Source: an uncultured Acetatifactor sp.
GTDB lineage: Bacteria; Bacillota; Clostridia; Lachnospirales; Lachnospiraceae
Direction of reading: 5' to 3'
Length of the DNA: 64,000 nucleotides
Assembly: GCA_910579755.1 (NCBI GenBank)
Contig: CAJTVB010000017.1
Coordinates: 1-64,000 of the forward strand
Each line of letters begins with the position of its first letter. Position 1 is the stretch's first letter. A program made the translations under genes and the position numbers. Below are positions 1 to 8,733 of this stretch, in pieces. The notes below the pieces were generated by a model. That model was given only the letters and a program-made list of their open reading frames with translations, was not told the origin of the DNA and did no database searches.

Positions 1-1
1 C

Positions 2-310
2 AATTTCGCCCTCCCTGTACTGGAGCATATTAATATAGAAGGAAGCAGTGTGCTTGCAGACCGTGGATATGACAGTCAGAATCTGATTGACTATATCTAT
101 GAAAATGGCGGGGAACCAACCATCCCGTCCAAAAAAGGAGCCAAATTTGAGCGTCGCTGTGACTGGTGGCTGTACAAAGAGCGCCATTTGGTAGAGAAAT
201 ACTTTCTCAAACTGAAGGGATTCCGCCGCATTGCGACCCGGTATGATAAGCTGGCATACACCTATATGGGATTTGTATGCCTTGCCTCAATCCTAATTTG
301 GATAAAATGA
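2..310 (+). mobile_element. IS5-type transposase, C-terminal part (5' end outside window)
   Basis: The reading frame is open from the first bases of the window, so only the C-terminal ~102 residues of the transposase are visible. The motif LADRGYDS, then a basic stretch and the ERHLVEKYF..KGFRRIATRYDKL block, is the C-terminal half of a DDE transposase of the IS5 family; the conserved Glu of the ERHLVE segment is probably the third catalytic residue. The frame ends normally with TGA. The bases just after the stop, up to about position 339, look like the right end of the element. Family assignment comes from pattern memory; the exact IS name cannot be given without the left end. Confidence 0.85.
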
Positions 311-321
311 ACAAAAACTGA

Positions 322-339
322 TAATTTTCAAACACGCTC
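322..339 (-). repeat. Probable right terminal inverted repeat of the IS
   Basis: Read on the minus strand the end is GAGCGTGTTTGAAAATT, which resembles the ends of IS5-type elements as I remember them. The other end is outside the window, so neither the inverted repeat nor a target duplication can be checked. It overlaps the last codons of the DUF6323 gene. Confidence 0.45.
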
Positions 340-855
340 TAGAGCCTGCAAATATAGTTCTCTGCTCCATCGTTCCACAATGTCAAATTGCGCCCATTCA
401 TTTCGCCCCTGAGTTTCGGTGAAGCCGGAATACCCGGCCCGGATAGCCTGAGCAAAAATATTCAGACAGGTGCTTTCCAGATAATCCAGATCGCCAAAGC
501 ATACATTTTCAAATTGTTCTTTCATAAATTCCAGAAGCTCATCGTCCGTGATTTCATCCAGCATTTCATTTTTGTATAGGAAAAAAATTTCCTGAAGCCG
601 GACCAGGGTATCTGTATAATTGTCCTGGGTAATGTAACAGGAGTCACAGAAAACCTGTATGATCTTGGGCAGCACTCCCTGGCCGAATTCCACCCGTCCT
701 TCTTTTTTCAGTGTTTTTTTCCTTTCCTCAGTCAGAAGCTCCGCATCTTCTCTGCTCAGGGCAAGTCCGAACCTCTCAGTGTATTGATTTGTATCAAGTA
801 TCTGCTGAAGCTGAGTCTGCCTTGACATAAGCTCCAGCCAATTCCTTTGCTCCAT
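328..855 (-). CDS. DUF6323 family protein, 3' end possibly altered by IS
   Basis: The protein has 175 residues, with no signal peptide or membrane segment, and is acidic and mainly helical. It resembles DUF6323, a family of unknown function in Clostridia; I recognise it from overall pattern only. The start is the ATG at 855 (MEQRNWLEL) because AGGAGG lies 7 bases upstream; the thirteen codons upstream of it lack a ribosome site. The last codons (E-R-V-stop) coincide with the terminal repeat of the neighbouring IS, so the natural C-terminus may have been replaced. No function can be assigned. Confidence 0.7.
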   Translation of the reverse strand: MEQRNWLELMSRQTQLQQILDTNQYTERFGLALSREDAELLTEERKKTLKKEGRVEFGQGVLPKIIQVFCDSCYITQDNYTDTLVRLQEIFFLYKNEMLDEITDDELLEFMKEQFENVCFGDLDYLESTCLNIFAQAIRAGYSGFTETQGRNEWAQFDIVERWSRELYLQALERV

Positions 856-964
856 ATGGGCCCCTCCTGATCTGTAGATTGGCATATATACCATAGCAAA
901 AAGCCAGTTACCTTAAGCGGCTTGCGCTATTCAGTATAATCCATACATAAAAGACATACAAGAC

Positions 965-993
965 TTGTAATTTAACAGAATTTGTAGTATAAT
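965..993 (+). promoter_or_regulatory. SigA promoter of the P-type ATPase gene
   Basis: TTGTAA (965-970), a 17-base spacer and TATAAT (988-993) predict transcription starting near position 1000. This leaves a ~100-base leader before the GTG start codon. Confidence 0.7.
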
Positions 994-1022
994 ATATACA
1001 GACACAGAGAAGAAAGGTAAAT

Positions 1023-1102
1023 ATGGACATACTTTACCTCCCGGGGGCATACACTTTCAATGAAAATGAGAGAATGCCAAGAGCTTGGGGAGGTTTTTTG
1101 TG
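1023..1102 (+). promoter_or_regulatory. Structured leader that masks the ATPase ribosome site
   Basis: ACCTCCC (1036-1042) pairs with GGGAGGT (1088-1094), which contains the Shine-Dalgarno sequence. Inside it GGCAT (1046-1050) pairs with ATGCC (1074-1078). A 39-codon reading frame (1023-1142) with a modest ribosome site runs through the hairpin and overlaps the ATPase start. This suggests translational control by coupling, temperature or a ligand. I could not match it to a known metal riboswitch. Confidence 0.45.
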
Positions 1103-3856
1103 TTTGAGCAGCGTAGTGTATCGGAAACAATCAGTCAATTAAAAACGGATGGTCAGCGAGGACTGACTATTGCGGAGGCGGGAAGGCGGCTGAAGCAGGA
1201 CGGCAAAAATGAGATGAAGGAGGCCAGAAAAAAGACTGTGGTAGAGTCTTTTCTGGAGCAGCTGAATGATCCATTGATCTATGTGCTGATTGTGGCGGCG
1301 GCGGTGTCTCTTTTGCTGAAAGAGGTCAGTGATGCCGTTATCATTGGTGTAGTGGTGGTTCTTAACGCCGCGGTGGGCATGATGCAGGAGGGAAAGGCCA
1401 GAAGGGCGCTGGAGTCCCTGAAAAAGCTTACCAGTCCCAAAGCCATGGTTATCCGTGAGGGCAGAAGGCTGGAAATACCGGCGGCGGAGCTGGTAAAAGG
1501 GGATCTGGTCTATCTGGAAGCCGGGTGTCAGGTGCCTGCCGATCTGCGGCTCACAGTTGCCTCCAATCTGAAAATAGAAGAATCGGCCCTGACCGGGGAA
1601 TCCCTCCCCATGGAGAAGGACAGCTCCTTTGCAGCGCCGGGTGACAGAACGGTTCCTTTGGGAGACAGACGGAACATGGCATATATGTCAACGATTGTCA
1701 CCTACGGAAGAGGGGAGGGGATCGTTGTTTCCACAGGAATGGACACGGAGCTTGGAAAGATCGCCTCCATGATCACGGAGGCCCGGGAAGAGCTGACACC
1801 TTTGCAGAAACGCCTGGGAGAGCTGGGAAAAGTTTTAAGCTTGTTATCTCTGCTTCTTTGTGCGGGACTTTTTGCCATTGCGGTGCTACAGCACCGCAAT
1901 GTGCCGGAAATGCTGATTACGGCCATTTCACTGGCTGTGGCGGCCGTGCCAGAGGGTTTGCCGGCAGTGGTGACGATCTGTCTGGCCCTGAGCGTCACCA
2001 GAATGGTGCGGGTGAATACGATTGTACGCAGGCTGCCTTCTGTGGAGACATTGGGGGCTGTCAGTGTGGTGTGCTCTGATAAGACCGGCACGCTGACTCA
2101 GAATCGGATGACAGTGGAAAAATGCTTTTTAAACGGCAGGCTTCGAACCGCAGAGGAGCTGTGCATGCAGGACTGTCCCGACTTTTTTTACGGCTGTGTG
2201 TTGTGCAATGATGCGCAGATACAGCAGGGCGGCAGAATCGGAGACCCTACAGAGCTGGCGCTTTTGGATCTGGCCGATAAGGCGGGGATAGAGAAGAGTG
2301 AGTTGGAGCAGAGGATGCCAAGGGTGGATGAGCAAGCCTTTGATTCGGACCGGAAGATGATGACCACCCTGCACAGACAGATTTCCAATGACAGAATGGG
2401 ATACGGGGAACGGGGAGAGCTGCGTGCTGCAGAGATGGGCAGTTTTGTCAGACGGCCAAATCTGACAGTGACGCAAGCCTCGGGAAGAACGGTTGCCTAT
2501 ACCAAGGGAGCTCCGGATGAGGTTCTGAAGCGCTGCAGTCATATTCTTACACAACAGGGAGTGGTCAGACTGAGCGAGTCTCACAGGAGACAGCTGAAAA
2601 AGGTTGTGGAGGAGCTGTCCGGGGAGGCGCTCAGGACGCTGGCTGTGGCCATGAGACCCGGCGCCGCGGCTCCAAAAGAGGAGCAGCTGACCTTTTTGGG
2701 AATTGTGGGGATGAAGGATCCTGCCCGTCCCGAGGCGGCTGCGGCGGTGGCCGATTTCCGGGGAGCGGGGGTCACTACGGTAATGATTACCGGCGACCAT
2801 GTGGACACGGCGTTTGCCATTGGCAAACAGCTGGGCATCGTTCAGACTGCGGCACAATGCATGACAGGGGAAGCCATGGAAGGAATGACGGACGCAGAGC
2901 TGGCTGACAGGCTGGCAGATACCCGGGTCTTTGCCAGAGTTTCACCGGCCCAGAAGGTGAGGATCGTGGACGGGTTTCGGAGCAGAGGAGAGATTGTTGC
3001 CATGACCGGAGATGGAGTCAACGATGCGCCTTCTCTGAAAAAAGCGGACATCGGTATCGCTATGGGGATGTCGGGTACGGATGTAGCCAGACAGGCTTCC
3101 GACATGATTCTGACGGACGATAACTTTGCCACTATCCGCAGGGCCATAGAGGAAGGGCGGGGAGTTTATGAAAATATCAGAAAATCGGTGATATTTCTAC
3201 TATCCTCCAATCTGGGAGAGATCATCACCATGTTTCTGGCGGTGGTATGCGGACTGGCAGCCCCTTTGAAATCCAGTCATATTTTATGGATCAATCTGAT
3301 CACGGATTCTCTGCCGGCACTGGCGCTGGGAGTGGATAAAAATGATGGGAGGAGTTTGATGCGGCAAAAGCCCAGGAAGGCCGGTGAAAGCCTTTTTGCC
3401 AGGGGAGGTCTGGCCTGCACCTGTTTTTACGGGGCATTGATCGCCGCAGTAAGCCTCACGGCTTTTCTCATGCTGCCCTGCGTGTTGATTAATCTGGAAG
3501 GCCAGGAGATCAACCTGGCCCGGCTGTCAGCCATTCTTCGAAATCAGGAGGTATTGGCAAAGGCCCAGACCTATGCCTTTACTGTTCTGGGGATGAGCCA
3601 GCTGTTTCATGCCGTTGGCATGCGGGATGCAGGAAGATCCTTTTTCAGGATAAATCATCTTGAAAATAAGCTGATGATACTTGCCTGCATTCTGGGATTT
3701 TTACTGCAGTTTGCAGTGACGGAGGTTCCTTTTCTGATCAATGCCTTCGGTACTTCTCATTTATCAGGGCAGGAGTGGCTGCGTCTGAGCCTGCTGGCAG
3801 CTGCGCCTCTGCTGGCCCATGAGGTGATTGCGCTGTTTGCCGAAAAGCGCAGATAA
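1100..3856 (+). CDS. P-type cation ATPase, Ca2+-translocating type
   Basis: This is a P2-type ATPase of 918 residues that exports cations, probably Ca2+, across the cytoplasmic membrane. The visible order is an N-terminal cation-ATPase domain, two membrane segments, an actuator loop with TGES (~165-168), a PEGLP membrane motif (~284-288), the phosphorylation site DKTGT (Asp ~327), KGAPDEV in the nucleotide domain, the TGDGVNDAP hinge, and C-terminal membrane segments with a conserved NLITDSLPALALG-like stretch. The length fits the SERCA/PMCA-like bacterial family. I choose GTG at 1100 because GGGGAGG sits 6 bases upstream; the TTG at 1085 lies inside that site. The ion is inferred from family, not proven. 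The gene stands alone with its own promoter and a structured leader. Confidence 0.9.
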   Translation: MFEQRSVSETISQLKTDGQRGLTIAEAGRRLKQDGKNEMKEARKKTVVESFLEQLNDPLIYVLIVAAAVSLLLKEVSDAVIIGVVVVLNAAVGMMQEGKARRALESLKKLTSPKAMVIREGRRLEIPAAELVKGDLVYLEAGCQVPADLRLTVASNLKIEESALTGESLPMEKDSSFAAPGDRTVPLGDRRNMAYMSTIVTYGRGEGIVVSTGMDTELGKIASMITEAREELTPLQKRLGELGKVLSLLSLLLCAGLFAIAVLQHRNVPEMLITAISLAVAAVPEGLPAVVTICLALSVTRMVRVNTIVRRLPSVETLGAVSVVCSDKTGTLTQNRMTVEKCFLNGRLRTAEELCMQDCPDFFYGCVLCNDAQIQQGGRIGDPTELALLDLADKAGIEKSELEQRMPRVDEQAFDSDRKMMTTLHRQISNDRMGYGERGELRAAEMGSFVRRPNLTVTQASGRTVAYTKGAPDEVLKRCSHILTQQGVVRLSESHRRQLKKVVEELSGEALRTLAVAMRPGAAAPKEEQLTFLGIVGMKDPARPEAAAAVADFRGAGVTTVMITGDHVDTAFAIGKQLGIVQTAAQCMTGEAMEGMTDAELADRLADTRVFARVSPAQKVRIVDGFRSRGEIVAMTGDGVNDAPSLKKADIGIAMGMSGTDVARQASDMILTDDNFATIRRAIEEGRGVYENIRKSVIFLLSSNLGEIITMFLAVVCGLAAPLKSSHILWINLITDSLPALALGVDKNDGRSLMRQKPRKAGESLFARGGLACTCFYGALIAAVSLTAFLMLPCVLINLEGQEINLARLSAILRNQEVLAKAQTYAFTVLGMSQLFHAVGMRDAGRSFFRINHLENKLMILACILGFLLQFAVTEVPFLINAFGTSHLSGQEWLRLSLLAAAPLLAHEVIALFAEKRR

Positions 3857-3916
3857 AATTGATGCTCGGATGCAACCATTCACGATATTTTTGCAGAAAT
3901 TGCGGATAGTCTTTTG

Positions 3917-3945
3917 TTGATAGCACAGAGAATATATGATAAGAT
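3917..3945 (+). promoter_or_regulatory. SigA promoter of trpS
   Basis: TTGATA (3917-3922), a 17-base spacer and TAAGAT (3940-3945) lie directly before AAGGAGG and the trpS start. The leader is too short for a T-box, and none was seen. Confidence 0.6.
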
Positions 3946-3979
3946 AAATTGCATCGGGAAAAGCAAGGAGGATACATTT

Positions 3980-5071
3980 ATGGACAAAATTATTTTGACA
4001 GGAGACAGACCTACAGGAAAGCTTCATGTGGGCCATTACGTGGGATCTCTGCGGCGGCGTGTGGAACTGCAGAATTCAGGAGAATACAAAAAGACCTATA
4101 TTATGATTGCTGATGCGCAGGCATTGACAGACAATATTGAGAATCCGGAGAAGGTCCGCCAGAATATCATTGAAGTAGCACTGGACTATATGTCCTGCGG
4201 CCTGGATCCGGAGAAGTCCACCTTGTTTATTCAGTCCCAGATCCCGGAGCTGTGTGAACTGACCTTTTATTATATGGATTTGGTGACAGTGGCCAGGCTT
4301 CAGCGGAATCCCACCGTGAAGAGTGAAATACAAATGCGTAATTTTGAGGCCAGCATACCGGTGGGCTTCTTTACGTATCCTATCAGCCAGGCCGCCGATA
4401 TCACGGCCTTTAAGGCCGATACCGTGCCGGTGGGGGAGGATCAGCTTCCCATGATCGAGCAGACCCGTGAGATTGTGCATAAGTTTAACACAGTATATGC
4501 TCCTGTGCTGGTGGAGCCCTCGGCGCTTTTGCCTGAGAATGAAGCCAGTAAGAGACTGCCCGGCACCGATGGAAAGGCCAAAATGAGTAAGTCTCTGAAC
4601 AATTGTATTTACTTGTCGGATACGGCAGATGAGGTGCGCGCCAGGGTTATGAGTATGTACACGGATCCGCTGCATCTACAGGTCAGCGATCCGGGGCATC
4701 TGGAGGGAAATACGGTTTTCACCTACCTGGACGCTTTCTGCAGGAAGGAGCATTTTGGAAGATATCTGCCTGATTATGCCGATCTGGAGGAGCTGAAGGC
4801 CCATTATCAGAGAGGCGGTCTGGGAGATGTGAAGGTGAAGAAATTCCTGAACAACATTCTTCAGGAGGTTTTGGAGCCTATGAGGATTCGCAGGAAAGAA
4901 TTGGAGAAGGATATTCCGGCGGTTTACGATATCTTGAAAAAGGGAAGTGAGGCGGCCCGCCAGGCAGCGGCGCAGACTCTTTCTGAGGTAAAGAGCGCCA
5001 TGCGGATTAATTATTTTGAGGATGAGGAGTTGATCCGCACGCAGAGTGAGCGGTTTGGAGAAGGAGCATAA
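3980..5071 (+). CDS. trpS: Tryptophanyl-tRNA synthetase
   Basis: The 363-residue class Ic aminoacyl-tRNA synthetase charges tRNA-Trp with tryptophan in the cytoplasm. The HIGH-type signature is HVGHYVG (residues ~16-22) and the KMSKS loop is intact at ~201-205. The pieces GDRPTGKLH, ADAQALTDN and PVGEDQ are typical TrpRS blocks. The ATG at 3980 follows AAGGAGG at good spacing; an upstream in-frame extension (from 3914) has no ribosome site and lies across the promoter. The next gene starts 2 bases after the stop, so the two are probably cotranscribed. Confidence 0.95.
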   Translation: MDKIILTGDRPTGKLHVGHYVGSLRRRVELQNSGEYKKTYIMIADAQALTDNIENPEKVRQNIIEVALDYMSCGLDPEKSTLFIQSQIPELCELTFYYMDLVTVARLQRNPTVKSEIQMRNFEASIPVGFFTYPISQAADITAFKADTVPVGEDQLPMIEQTREIVHKFNTVYAPVLVEPSALLPENEASKRLPGTDGKAKMSKSLNNCIYLSDTADEVRARVMSMYTDPLHLQVSDPGHLEGNTVFTYLDAFCRKEHFGRYLPDYADLEELKAHYQRGGLGDVKVKKFLNNILQEVLEPMRIRRKELEKDIPAVYDILKKGSEAARQAAAQTLSEVKSAMRINYFEDEELIRTQSERFGEGA

Positions 5072-5072
5072 A

Positions 5073-6368
5073 ATGAACAGGGGAGATGAAAAGAACCTGA
5101 AGGAAAATGAGCCGAAATCCCGAAAAGCAGTGTCTGTAAAAACACAGCCTGCAAATACAGAAGCCGCAAGAACAGAAACTGATAGAACAAAGTCGGAAGA
5201 TGGAAAAACGGGAAAATCTGATTTTGGGGAACTGGAATTTGTCAATTCGGAACTTGAAACGGAAAAGCCTGGAAAGCTTGATCATGAAGAAATCGACCTT
5301 GAAGAGATGGATCTTGACAAACCGGAGCCGCAGACAGCAGAGGGTCTGGAAATAGAGGATCTGGAAGATTGGGGAGAGGATGATGACTGGGAGGAAGCCC
5401 AGGCTGTGAAGCCCTGGATGGTTGCCGCGATCCTGGCAGGTCTGATGGTGCTGGCGGCCGTTATCTGTGCTATTTTGTGGAATGTCACGCATTCTGACAG
5501 GGGGAATGTGGACAATCCTTCCGGGGTGGAAGAGGATACCGAAACCGAAGACCAGGACAGCCAGGATGGAGAACAGTCCGATCAGCCCGGCGGAGCAGGC
5601 CAAGAAGGAGAACAGTCCGATCAGCCCGGCGGAGCAGGCCAAGGAGGAGAACAGTCCGATCAGCCCGGCGGAGCAGGCCAAGGAGGAGAACAGTCCGATC
5701 AGCCCGGCGGAGCGGGCCAAGAAGGAGAACAGTCCGATCAGCCCGGCGGAGCTGATCAGGACGGGAATCAGAGCCAGCCCGGAGACCAACAATCTCCCGA
5801 CAACCAGCCGCAGTCGGACAGTCTCGGACAAGCCTCGGGGGATCAGGGTCAGGAGATAACCATGTCGTTTACCCCGGTACAGGAATCCGTTACTGCCAAG
5901 GATGTTACCAATCTGCGTTCCAAACCCAGTACGCTGGACAATGAGACCATTACTGCCCAAATCAGCAATGGTGAAGTGATTACCCGTACAGGAGTCAACT
6001 CCGATACAGGCTGGTCCCGGGTGGAATATAATGGGCAGACATTGTATGCGGTGAGCCAGCTTCTGACTACGGATCTTAACTACAAGACGCCGGTACAGCC
6101 TGCGGATCCCAACCGTGTGGTCACGGCTGAGGGCAGGGTGGTGATTTTTACGGATTGTGATGATAATGTTTCGCCGAAAATGTATGTGAATCTTCGGTTG
6201 GAGCCAAGCACTGCCCAGGGAAATGATACCATTCACTGTCAGATCTCCAACGGTCAGACAGTCCATCGGACAGGCTGGAGTGAGGATGCGGGCTGGTCCC
6301 GGGTGGAGTATGATGGAAATGTTCTATATGTGGTCACCAGCTTTTTAAGTGTGGTGGAAGCCCAGTAA
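5073..6368 (+). CDS. Membrane-anchored protein with Gly/Gln-rich repeats and two SH3-type domains
   Basis: The protein has 431 residues. A very acidic, Lys-rich cytoplasmic tail (about 1-115) precedes one membrane segment (PWMVAAILAGLMVLAAVICA), then an extracellular linker with five 13-residue repeats of the form EQSDQPGGAGQxG, and two C-terminal SH3_3-like repeats (each with VNLR/TNLRSKPS-type starts and GWSRVEY.G). Such SH3 modules usually bind cell-wall peptidoglycan. ATG 5073 follows GGAGAAGGAG; the GTG at 5046 lies within trpS. The topology suggests a cell-wall-sensing or anchoring protein with an intracellular tail of unknown partner. Function is inferred. Confidence 0.8.
   Translation: MNRGDEKNLKENEPKSRKAVSVKTQPANTEAARTETDRTKSEDGKTGKSDFGELEFVNSELETEKPGKLDHEEIDLEEMDLDKPEPQTAEGLEIEDLEDWGEDDDWEEAQAVKPWMVAAILAGLMVLAAVICAILWNVTHSDRGNVDNPSGVEEDTETEDQDSQDGEQSDQPGGAGQEGEQSDQPGGAGQGGEQSDQPGGAGQGGEQSDQPGGAGQEGEQSDQPGGADQDGNQSQPGDQQSPDNQPQSDSLGQASGDQGQEITMSFTPVQESVTAKDVTNLRSKPSTLDNETITAQISNGEVITRTGVNSDTGWSRVEYNGQTLYAVSQLLTTDLNYKTPVQPADPNRVVTAEGRVVIFTDCDDNVSPKMYVNLRLEPSTAQGNDTIHCQISNGQTVHRTGWSEDAGWSRVEYDGNVLYVVTSFLSVVEAQ
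5571..5765 (+). repeat. Five 39-bp in-frame tandem repeats
   Basis: Five near-identical 39-base units encode the Gly/Gln/Asp/Ser linker of the SH3 protein. Copies differ mainly at the Glu/Gly codon near the end of the unit. High nucleotide identity suggests recent expansion and likely length variation between strains. Confidence 0.9.
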
Positions 6369-6400
6369 CCGTTTAACAGTATATGACCTATGGAAATGTT

Positions 6401-6449
6401 CAGCCTGTATGTGCGGCTAAGGAAGTGCCGGTATGCAGGCTGATTTTTT
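6401..6449 (+). terminator. Rho-independent terminator after the SH3 gene
   Basis: CAGCCTG (6401-6407) pairs with CAGGCTG (6436-6442), with an inner CGGC/GCCG pairing, followed by a run of six T. Confidence 0.75.
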
Positions 6450-6479
6450 GCATATTTACGAGAGAAATGGGAAATACTG
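6450..6479 (+). promoter_or_regulatory. Possible SigG-type promoter of spoVAD
   Basis: GCATA (6450-6454) and AATACTG (6473-6479) separated by 18 bases resemble the forespore SigG consensus as known from Bacillus. This is a weak match, given weight by the gene it precedes. Confidence 0.3.
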
Positions 6480-6572
6480 ATCGAAATAAAAGGATGCGTT
6501 TCGATGTCCGGTGCAGACAGAGCGGGTCTGGTGAGATTTCGAAGGACGCAAAAGAGTTTCGGAGGTATCGGT

Positions 6573-7631
6573 ATGGATCAGAAATTGGGCAGAGCCAGCA
6601 TACGGCTGCAGGAGCCGGTATATATTTTAAGCAGCGGCAGTGTGGTGGGCACAAAGGAGGGGCAGGGACCCCTGGGACTTTTGTTTGACACGGTGGGCGA
6701 GGATGATATGTTTGGGTGTGAGACCTGGGAGGACGCGGAGAGCAGTCTTCAAAAGGATGCGGTTTATCTGGCGTTGACCAAGGCAGGACTGACGCAGGAT
6801 CAGATCTCCTTTCTCTTTGCGGGTGACCTGCTTGGTCAATCTATAGCAACCTCCTTTGGCATCTCCATTTATCAGATTCCGCTGCTGGGCGTATATGGAG
6901 CCTGCTCCACCTGCGGCGAGTCGCTGACTTTGGGGGCCATGGCCATAGCGGGAGGATATGCGGACAGGGTAGTATGCGTTACCTCCAGTCATTTTGCCAG
7001 TGCGGAGAAAGAATTCCGCTTTCCTTTGGAATATGGTAATCAGAGGCCGCTTTCGGCCACCTGGACGGTGACGGGCAGCGGTGCCTTTGTGCTGGGAAAT
7101 GAATCGGCGGCCCGGGGAATGAGGGACGAAGGACTCGGAGAAAAGAAGCTTCGGCCCAGGGCCAAAATCACAGGGATGACCGTGGGCAGAATCACGGATT
7201 ATGGTCTGAAGGATTCCATGAATATGGGGGCGTGCATGGCTCCTGCGGCTGCAGATTCCCTGGAACAGCATTTTGTGGATTTCGGCTGTCAGCCGGAAGC
7301 GTATGACAAGATTATTACCGGTGATCTGGGGAAGGTGGGACAGAGGGTGCTCATCGATCTGCTTCGGGAGAAAAATTATGATATTTCCACCCAGCATATG
7401 GACTGCGGCATTGAGATTTTCGACGCCCAGTCCCAGGACACCCACGCAGGGGGAAGCGGCTGCGGATGCAGTGCGGTAACTCTGGCGGCATATATCCTAA
7501 AGCAGCTGGAGGAGCACAGCTGGAAAAAGGTGCTGTTTATGCCTACTGGGGCGCTGCTGAGCAAAACCAGCTTTAATGAGGGGAAGAGCGTGCCCGGCAT
7601 CGCCCATGGCGTGGTGATAGAGGCAGTATAG
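6573..7631 (+). CDS. spoVAD: Stage V sporulation protein AD
   Basis: The 352-residue protein has the ketosynthase-like fold of SpoVAD, which binds dipicolinic acid during its uptake into the forespore and release on germination. Characteristic stretches are GDLLGQ, GVYGACSTCGESL (the thiolase-like cysteine region), FRFPLEYGNQRP and HAGGSGCGCSA. The length matches the family (~340). ATG 6573 is chosen because GGAGGT lies 7 bases upstream. In most spore formers spoVAC, spoVAD and spoVAE are adjacent. Here spoVAD stands alone and spoVAE lies 37 kb downstream, with no spoVAC in the window. Confidence 0.93.
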   Translation: MDQKLGRASIRLQEPVYILSSGSVVGTKEGQGPLGLLFDTVGEDDMFGCETWEDAESSLQKDAVYLALTKAGLTQDQISFLFAGDLLGQSIATSFGISIYQIPLLGVYGACSTCGESLTLGAMAIAGGYADRVVCVTSSHFASAEKEFRFPLEYGNQRPLSATWTVTGSGAFVLGNESAARGMRDEGLGEKKLRPRAKITGMTVGRITDYGLKDSMNMGACMAPAAADSLEQHFVDFGCQPEAYDKIITGDLGKVGQRVLIDLLREKNYDISTQHMDCGIEIFDAQSQDTHAGGSGCGCSAVTLAAYILKQLEEHSWKKVLFMPTGALLSKTSFNEGKSVPGIAHGVVIEAV

Positions 7632-7640
7632 CAGCGCCAG

Positions 7641-7700
7641 AATAAGCATGGCAATGCCAAAATAAGCGTGGCAATGCCAAAATAGGTATGGCATGCGTAA
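7641..7700. repeat. Three 20-bp direct repeats with internal dyad
   Basis: Units at 7641-7660, 7661-7680 and 7681-7700 begin AATAAGC/AATAGGT and contain TGGCAATGCCA, itself a dyad (the third unit is degenerate). They lie between the convergent spoVAD and ArsR genes. No T-run follows, so a terminator role is uncertain. Confidence 0.7.
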
Positions 7701-7716
7701 AGATAAGCATATCAGC

Positions 7717-8646
7717 TTACATGTTTCCCACCTTGGGATTATCATAGTAGGCCTTTACCCGGATGTCCTGCTTATAGTCTCCAAAGTCTCCTCCGAACAG
7801 GGTCAGCCCTCCGCAGTTGGCGGTGTCTCTTGGAACGGAAAAGGTCAGGTCAATGGAGCTGTTGTAATCGAGGTGGAGATCCTGGATCGTTGTCCGGGAG
7901 ATCCGGTGGGTACCGTCTATAAAGGTGCCCTCGGAGTTGACGATCAGGGTTTTCAGGAGTCCGTATTGATTTAAAAGCTCCGGCCACCAGTAAGGGGAAA
8001 GGATTCCTTTCCGGCTGCCGAAATCGCCGGGGCTGATCCATTTTCCCAAGGGGATGCCGTTGATCTCAAAGTAGATATCGCTGGGATAATCTTCATTGAT
8101 TTCCGGGCACTCTGAGGAGATCTCAAAAGAAATCTGCAGCTCCTGGAGAGTCTGTCCCGCGCTGAGGCGGTTTGGCAGATTATAGGTAACACTGCCGTAG
8201 CCGAACCAGAGAATGCCGGCCCGAAAGCGCTCCGGATAGGAAAAGACCCGGGGAACATCCAGCTCGCCGATAATATTGGTGGTAGTGGACAGGCCGCAGG
8301 TGGGATGGATGTCGCAGGCAGTATAACAGCCTATCGGGATATCGTCCTGATAGCAGTGACGGGGCTTGATCTGGGGAGCCATATCTACCATCATCCGGGA
8401 ATATACGGGCTGAACGATCTTCATGATGCCCCGTTTGCCGGAGGAGGTGCGGATGGTCACCAGACCGGCGCTCTCCAGCTTGCCCACATGAAGGGAAATG
8501 GCACTGTTGGTCAATCCCAGAGCCTCTGCCAGATCATTCATGCTCATTTCCTGTTCATAGATCAGCTCCATGATGCGCAGACGCATGGGAGTGCTCAACG
8601 CCTTAAACACTTCTGCAGATTCTTTTAGGGAATGTAAATATAACAT
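7717..8646 (-). CDS. ArsR-type transcriptional regulator of the arabinan locus
   Basis: The protein has 309 residues. Residues ~1-85 form a winged-helix ArsR-like domain (FKALSTPMRLRIMELI, LAEALGLTNSAISLHVGKLESAGLV). The remaining ~220 residues are an effector domain without metal-binding cysteine pattern, rich in beta-type segments and aromatic residues such as LSPYWWPELL, which would suit a sugar ligand. It is transcribed away from the large arabinan operon, which is the usual position of a local regulator. ATG 8646 has GGAGA upstream. That it controls the operon, and by which sugar, is inferred from position. Confidence 0.85.
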   Translation of the reverse strand: MLYLHSLKESAEVFKALSTPMRLRIMELIYEQEMSMNDLAEALGLTNSAISLHVGKLESAGLVTIRTSSGKRGIMKIVQPVYSRMMVDMAPQIKPRHCYQDDIPIGCYTACDIHPTCGLSTTTNIIGELDVPRVFSYPERFRAGILWFGYGSVTYNLPNRLSAGQTLQELQISFEISSECPEINEDYPSDIYFEINGIPLGKWISPGDFGSRKGILSPYWWPELLNQYGLLKTLIVNSEGTFIDGTHRISRTTIQDLHLDYNSSIDLTFSVPRDTANCGGLTLFGGDFGDYKQDIRVKAYYDNPKVGNM

Positions 8647-8733
8647 AAGCTTCTCCGTTTATTTCAAAAATTCAGTTCTATGTGGAATCCTTTTTGCTTT
8701 CCTTATTTTATCAGATTTTTTGCTTCCATATTA

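Noticed and set aside
1000..1100. yybP-ykoY or NiCo metal riboswitch
   Set aside because: Position before a metal ATPase is suggestive, but I could not find the conserved loops of either class.
3857..3979. T-box leader for trpS
   Set aside because: The leader is only ~35 bases from promoter to start and lacks the T-box sequence.
5467..5859. 130-codon frame with NSPISPAEQAKEE repeats
   Set aside because: It is the +1 reading of the 39-bp repeats of the SH3 protein gene; it has no start signal of its own.
7641..7700. CRISPR array
   Set aside because: Three 20-bp units are directly adjacent with no spacers; no cas genes are in the window.
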